Notes under the pieces: generated by a model
Databases searched by the model: none
Seen by the model: only the letters and a program-made list of their open reading frames with translations
What the model was told of the DNA's origin: nothing
In this document: in pieces, positions 59,113 through 64,000 of the stretch
Layout: every line of letters starts with the position of its first letter
Position numbering within the stretch: position 1 is the stretch's first letter
Position numbers and translations under genes: made by a program
Assembly: GCA_015680685.1 (NCBI GenBank)
Contig: MNCI01030009.1
Coordinates: 111,763 to 175,762, forward strand
DNA length: 64,000 nt
Direction of reading: 5' to 3'
Source of the DNA: Gnetum montanum
Lineage: Eukaryota; Streptophyta; Gnetopsida; Gnetales; Gnetaceae

Positions 59113-59878
59113 AAGAGCATAAGATTATATCATACTTATCAAATCATAAGGTAAAAGTATTATATTTTGTGTTTAAGGGTTAGGATATCATTTATAATTA
59201 TGAGAGTTATCTAGAAGTCATCATTTCATCTATGTGTCAGCCTAGGAATGTCAATTTCACAAAAACCATAATGTGGCTTCACTATTAAACCTTAAAGAAA
59301 AAGCAAGTAACAAATTAGATATTTTTTATGTGTGCACCTTGCACGGTCCAAAAAGAAAACATACAAAGTTTAAAACTGATGTTTTGTAAACTTAAAATTA
59401 AGATTCTAATTGGAAAGTGTCCAAATCGTTTTAGCCCTCTTTTCATGCAAACCCAAGAGGACAATCAACTCTTGTATTATTTCTACAAGATAGTCCAAGA
59501 AGTCAGATGCATATTGAACAACTTTTTGATCATTGTTTTCACCTAAGGGAAAAAATGTAAGCAAATGAACATTACTAGGAAAAAGGAAAAAAATGAGAAG
59601 TAAGAAAATCATTCAAAAAAGAAAAAGCAACAATCATGGAGAAAAAAATTGCAATTTCAAGAATCCAAGGAACTGTAGGGCTCACTAAGAGGAAGAGCAA
59701 GTGGCATCGGTGGCATTGACATTGGCAAATCCATGCATGAAATCATGCACAAACCCTCATTATGTAAAGGATGAGTACACATACTTGATGGGAAAGTAAT
59801 CAAGTTGAGTATAGTACACTTACTACATGATCTCCTTTTTGTACATGTATATGAGTGACTTGCACTAAGGCATAGACC

Positions 59879-60424
59879 ATGATATTGCAAAATGGCTTCT
59901 ACATCACTACTTGCTTCATCACTACCCTACACTCATTGATGTTGCATTTCTTGCATAGCATTTCTTGCACTACTAACATTGCCCCTCCTTCATCATCAAT
60001 TTTGTTGGAAAAAAAACCTTCATTTGAAATTTTAGTAGTCCATGATGTCTATGAGCATTGTGGACAACACGAACATTATGGAATTCCACCCTCCACAAAG
60101 CTCTATGGACACCACGAGCACCATGGAATCCTACCTTCCACGGAGCTCCAGAAACATCATAGACATTGTGGAATTCTTTCTTCCATGAAGTTTTGTGGGC
60201 ACTATGAGCACCATAAATTCTCACCTCTCATGGAGCTCCATAGATGCCATAGGCATTGTCATATTCCACCTCCTATGGATCTTTGTAGATACCACAAGCA
60301 CTATGGAACTCTACCTCCCATCAATCGTAAAATTTTACGTCAATTAACAAAAAATTTAAAAACACCAAAAATAATAAGTGATAAAATTAAATTCAAAACA
60401 TTGAAAAAATTTACCAAAAAATAA
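59879..60424 (+). CDS. Open frame of 181 codons with 15-residue His-rich repeats (hypothetical)
   Basis: Residues 1-55 are a hydrophobic/Ser-rich start. From about residue 58 to 148 the frame is a tandem repeat of 15 residues, H-x-H-x-G-I-x-P-x-x-x-L-x-x-H. Examples are HEHYGIPPSTKLYGH, HEHHGILPSTELQKH and HRHCHIPPPMDLCRY. The tail is Lys-rich. The repeat is a 45-bp DNA minisatellite, a multiple of three, which may by itself keep the frame open. There is no known domain, no promoter seen, and it lies inside the interior of element F. I cannot say that it is expressed. It could equally be non-coding minisatellite sequence. Confidence 0.3.
   Translation: MILQNGFYITTCFITTLHSLMLHFLHSISCTTNIAPPSSSILLEKKPSFEILVVHDVYEHCGQHEHYGIPPSTKLYGHHEHHGILPSTELQKHHRHCGILSSMKFCGHYEHHKFSPLMELHRCHRHCHIPPPMDLCRYHKHYGTLPPINRKILRQLTKNLKTPKIISDKIKFKTLKKFTKK
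60068..60322 (+). repeat. 45-bp minisatellite, five full units plus partials
   Basis: Units start at 60068, 60113, 60158, 60203, 60248 and 60293 (partial), each opening CA(C/T)-like and passing through ATGGAAT.C and an AGCTC-like core. A partial unit precedes at 60050. Units are diverged (roughly one base in three to four differs between some pairs), so the array is old. Confidence 0.8.
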
Positions 60425-62148
60425 TTTGGTGCCTTGGTATCAAGTGAGATAAGAATTTTATAATTAAGTGCACTTGCTACTAGAGTAGTACTAGGATGGG
60501 TGATCTTTGGGGAAGTCTCATTTTTTGTGCCTAATGTTTTCAACTATAGAAGCCATAAGTTTTAATTTTGGAATCCTTTTTCAACAAACAAAGAGTCCTT
60601 CCCTATAGATTTCAACCTCCTAAACACAATGGTGAAGTTAAACCTATGCCATGAAACTCTAAAAATTAGTTTTTACTCCTTGTCAAAGATGATGCCTTGA
60701 GACCCTCAAAAAGATTAATTTTAGAATAAATTGTGCATATGATGTTCATTTCTAATACATAAATAGTCATTTCTAACATTTTTTGACCTTCTAGACCCAC
60801 AGAAGTTAAATTTATCATCTAGGTACCTGATAATTCAATGATACCTTAAAGATCATTCCTTAAAAAGTCATAACATAGACTAGCTAATCATGCCTAACCA
60901 TTTAATTATTGGGAATAAAAAATTTAACCTTTTGGTGCCTTAAGATTAAGTTCTTAATCTTTTTAGATAGTCTTAAGATTACTAACCTATGATACATCAT
61001 TAATTACATTATCAAAGTCAATGTTCTAAGGGGGTACAAAGAAAGGTTGCTAAAGAGTCTAGGTAACATAGCTAGTTGTTACCAATAAGGTTAGTTGGAA
61101 AATTAGTCAATGAATCAATTGTTGAACCAAAATAATCAAGAATATGTGTATCAATTCATCCTACAATCAAATTATACAACAAAATAACATGGAGATTCAT
61201 AATCTTGTTTCGACAAGGTGTATGATACCCATGAAGAGAAATGACTCATAAGAGAATCCAAGAAAGAGAAAGAAAGTGGCAACATATAATGTGATGGAAA
61301 GATCCCTAGTTAATGAAGGACAACATCCACTATGTCCACTATGGGCCTTGGACTGGCCTAAGTATTGATCTCCATGTATCTTAGCAGAATTACAAGATTT
61401 GGATGCTGATGTCTTATGCCTATAAGAAGTCTTGCCATGGAAATTTCTATACCAATTCCAAAGACCTAGGAAAGATAGGATACAGAGGTATTTATAAGAA
61501 AAAATGTTTTTGTGGAAGTTCTTATTTTGAGTCATACAAATTAGCCTATTGAAAAAATCACAACATGGATGGTTGCACAATCTTTTATAAAGAAGAAAGG
61601 TTTGAATTAGTACAAAGATTTGAATGGAGTTTAGAAGATATGATTTGGAAATTCTAGAACTTCAAATCATGGAAAAGAAAGAATGGTTAAGGTTCCATTG
61701 ATCAAAATCAGGGAGTATCTTAACCTTACTTTTATTTATAATTTTCTTAATTTTCTTTACTATTTAATTTATATTTTAATTAGATATGTAAAATACCCAA
61801 GGCAATGCAAGTTGAGAATAAATATTTTCCCTACCACCACTTAGGTAACTAGATACGAGTTGTACTTTGTGTGATCCTAGTTAGGAATAGTGATTGGTGA
61901 TTACTAGATCTTTAATTCAATTATTATTATTATCTTAGAAAATGAGGTAAGTATTGATAGAATAATATTTAATACTTATATAAATTCTTCTCACATATGT
62001 CTTGTTTGCAAAATAAGCAAGAAACAACTTCAAGCCCAAACGAGAAATTAAATTATTGGAGTATAGAATCATAAAGAAGCATTGGAGGTGGAAAATGATA
62101 GTGAACATGGACTCGTTTAAGGATGAATGAAACCTAATGGGGATAGAT

Positions 62149-62721
62149 TGTAATGTCCCCATTCCCAAATGGTGCTACTACCTAACGAAGATGGAGCCTC
62201 TTCATAACAAGTATTATCATTATCATAAAAAGACTTGAAAGGAGAGTTGTAATTAAGATCCTAAAGGACATGATATAATAATAGACATGTCTTTCGAGGT
62301 GACCTTTGGGGGTTTGACCAAAGGTATTTATACCTGAGCATAAAGTTCATATCAGCATGGAGTTGTGGAGCCAGTAAAGGCAAGTATTTGGTGCTAGGTA
62401 AAGTGGGATAGAAAGAAGATTAGCCATCCCTTCTAGCTGATGATAGGCCTAACTGTGGTGGTAGTGTTGGATTGCCTCTAAGGGTTAGATGCCAAAGGAA
62501 GAAAACACTAAGGAACACTCTTAAAGCATGATCCATGTACACTATTCCACATCAATCAAGAATTCTTCTCTTTTTCCTTTCGTATTTTTCTTGTTTTTTT
62601 ACTTATACATAATATTGAATGTTACATATATTTGATATTTGGTATATTATTTTCCTACACATAATGTCTAAAATAGCATATATTTGAAGTTTTCCATAGC
62701 ATCTAGGAATGGTATGTCATA
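62149..62721 (+). repeat. Element F 3' LTR
   Basis: It starts TGTAATGTCCCC and ends near TGTCATA. It matches 42648-43221 throughout and is followed by ggtac, against ggtgc at the left. Confidence 0.85.
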
Positions 62722-64000
62722 GGTACCTTTCTATTTTATGAAAACTACCTTCAAGCACTATTACTTACACACTAATTCTACATAATTATTGAATGATGGG
62801 TGGCTATTTGTTTAATGATTCATATTTTATACATGAAATTATGTCCTAAGTTACTATAGGAAATGGACAGGACTCTTTACATTTGTATAATTTCTCTTTT
62901 CTCTTCTTAGAAATTTCTAAGAAAAATATTTGATTCATAGCTTTGCATCAATAGTACTAAGATATGCTCTTCCCATGATGATTGGGAATTCTTCTTTGTT
63001 ATTTTCCACATGAATGTCCATAAAATATATAGGATAAGATAATCCATTAATGATGGTCACTACCTCTTCCACCTATCCTAATGGAGCTACAACAAACTAA
63101 TAAGGAAGATCCAATATGATGTTGCATCTTTTAATCATGGTAGATTCTAAAATTTTTATATTTTAAGTAAGATTAGAAATATCCTAGAACTTGAATCTAA
63201 GAGAGCTTTACATGGTGGATTTCTAGGAATCTAAACATAGATTAAATAACTTCTTAGATCTATTCTTTTCTTTGGAATAGTTCCTGATTTAATCTAATCA
63301 ATCATTACATGATTGAGCATGGTAGACTTAATAGTTAGACTTTGGTTTGAAGGTAGTGCAGGCTCATTTAAAAGACTCAAAGGTGTTGAAGCTTAGAATA
63401 ACCTTGGATCTATGATATTAAGATAAATAGTAGTAATAAGAAGATGCATGAGTAAAGACACAACTTGGAAAAATAAGTGTTTGAACATAATATCCATAAT
63501 GATTGGGTTTCATATAAGGGTACTACTATCTTTGTAGTAGTATCCACCATAATAATGGTTTTATCACTATTGATGATATTGCTATTGAGGTTGAAGAAGA
63601 AATTTCCATCCATTTACCTGACCATCCCATCAACTAGTGTATACTTCACCTACTTTGAAGTTTCAATAGATAATTTAAACTTTCAAATTCAGGAATAAAT
63701 TATGCTAATGGATAGTACTCATTAAGAACTACAATTCACTAATTATGTTACCATGATTACTAATGATGGGTTAACATCCTTCTTCATCAAGATCTTATAT
63801 TATAATTGGTATGATAGCCAATTCTTTTAAGTTACCAAGCTATTGGAATTAATGTCTAAGGAAGAAGTTGAGGAGCAAGATCAAGCTTTGCCATCCTAAA
63901 TAAGGTCATCTAACCATACAGTTCTTATGATAGAACTACAACTACATCCCTTAATTCTTAAGGTTTATGAAAATTAGAAAGTTTTCTTAACTTACTTTTA
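62722..64000 (-). pseudogene. Element E protease region and upstream, broken, runs off the window
   Basis: It resumes element E after F. Minus-strand text at about 63100-62950 reads VVTIINGLSYPIYFMDIHVE then EFPIIMGRAYLSTIDAKL. This matches element G's protease block IVTTIYGWSYPIDFLVIQVE then FPIIMGRAWLSTIDTW. About 63320-63160 gives IKSGTIPKKRIDLRSYL and CKALLDSSSRISNLT, equivalent to G's VGYLPRKRTNPGS and YKALLDLGSIVNLIS, with the catalytic Asp kept but the Gly lost. Upstream gag (63400-64000) is not readable with confidence. Confidence 0.65.

Larger units (their letters stand above)
59113..62148 (+). other. Element F interior, 3' part
   Basis: About 3 kb with no RT, integrase or RNase H motifs that I can see. 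It holds an open stretch with a 45-bp repeat (59879-60424, listed separately). The rest is AT-rich. A purine-rich atggggatagat before 62149 may be the polypurine tract. Confidence 0.5.
42648..62721 (+). mobile_element. Element F: LTR retrotransposon carrying element G
   Basis: The LTRs at 42648-43221 and 62149-62721 are about 573 bp each. TSDs are ggtgc (42643-42647) and ggtac (62722-62726). The interior without G is about 3.7 kb. A Met-like primer site (TGATATTGAAAC) follows the left LTR, and a short purine stretch (atggggatagat) precedes the right LTR. I recognise no pol in the interior, so F is another non-autonomous or gutted element. Class is uncertain; Ty3/Gypsy is likeliest from the TGTAATGTCCCC start and 5-bp TSD. 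Confidence 0.75.

Noticed and set aside
60050-60322. CRISPR-like array of evenly spaced repeats
   Set aside because: The units are contiguous diverged 45-bp minisatellite units with no unique spacers, in a plant genome.
61197-61580. 127-codon minus-strand ORF rich in Cys, Phe and Leu
   Set aside because: Composition is that of an AT-rich antisense frame in the interior of element F; no domain or exon signals.

Overview
The window is plant nuclear DNA. It is AT-rich and holds one intron-bearing gene with a plant-type promoter. Most of the rest is degenerate LTR retrotransposons of plant lineages: Ty3/Gypsy Athila-like, Ty3/Gypsy Del/Tekay-like, and Ty1/Copia possibly Sirevirus-like. The stacking of old, C-to-T-decayed elements suits a large seed-plant genome, perhaps a gymnosperm, but the species is an inference. 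Everything was read by eye; no alignment or database search was run.

Left part (1-9940). Positions 1-2165 hold two tandem copies of a minus-strand copia fragment (LTR tail, primer-binding site, gag start, zinc knuckle). Positions 2166-5690 have no gene but contain a recurring palindromic motif. The only convincing host gene is at 6155-6867: three exons, 156 aa, a basic AT-hook-like N-terminus followed by a winged-helix-like domain, with a TATA box at 5943 and a telo-box in the 5' leader. Positions 6868-9940 are non-coding, with one imperfect duplication and one SINE-like remnant.

Right part (9941-64000) is a single nest of LTR retrotransposons. Its order follows from LTR pairs, terminal TG/CA, primer sites and target-site duplications (TSDs). 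Element I (Del/Tekay-like, plus strand, starts 9941) is interrupted in its 3' LTR at 17220 by element E (Athila-like, minus strand), which runs past the right edge. E carries a deletion derivative A-B (19078-22596), a pol-less copia element J (25010-37531, TSD gttgt) whose 3' LTR holds a gag-only gypsy element C-D (30881-37505, TSD acccc), a probable insert K in its RNase H (about 39600-41122), and element F (42648-62721, TSD ggtgc/ggtac). F holds a complete-order Athila-like element G (43844-59112, TSD aagag), and G's integrase is split by element H (50366-53159, TSD ccaac). The nest is five levels deep (I > E > F > G > H).

G and E share gag, protease, RT, RNase H, integrase and an extra 3' ORF (a transposase-like domain followed by a coiled coil). 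A-B and C-D have the same LTR ends, Asp-tRNA primer site and 3' non-coding sequence but lack pol and the extra ORF, so they look like non-autonomous partners of the G/E family. No element here has an intact ORF set. Two N runs (36682-36836, 52103-52909) and single-n junctions (15261, 21910, 22011, 50538, 50788) mark assembly joins. Two of these bring exact duplicated sequence that is most likely artefact.
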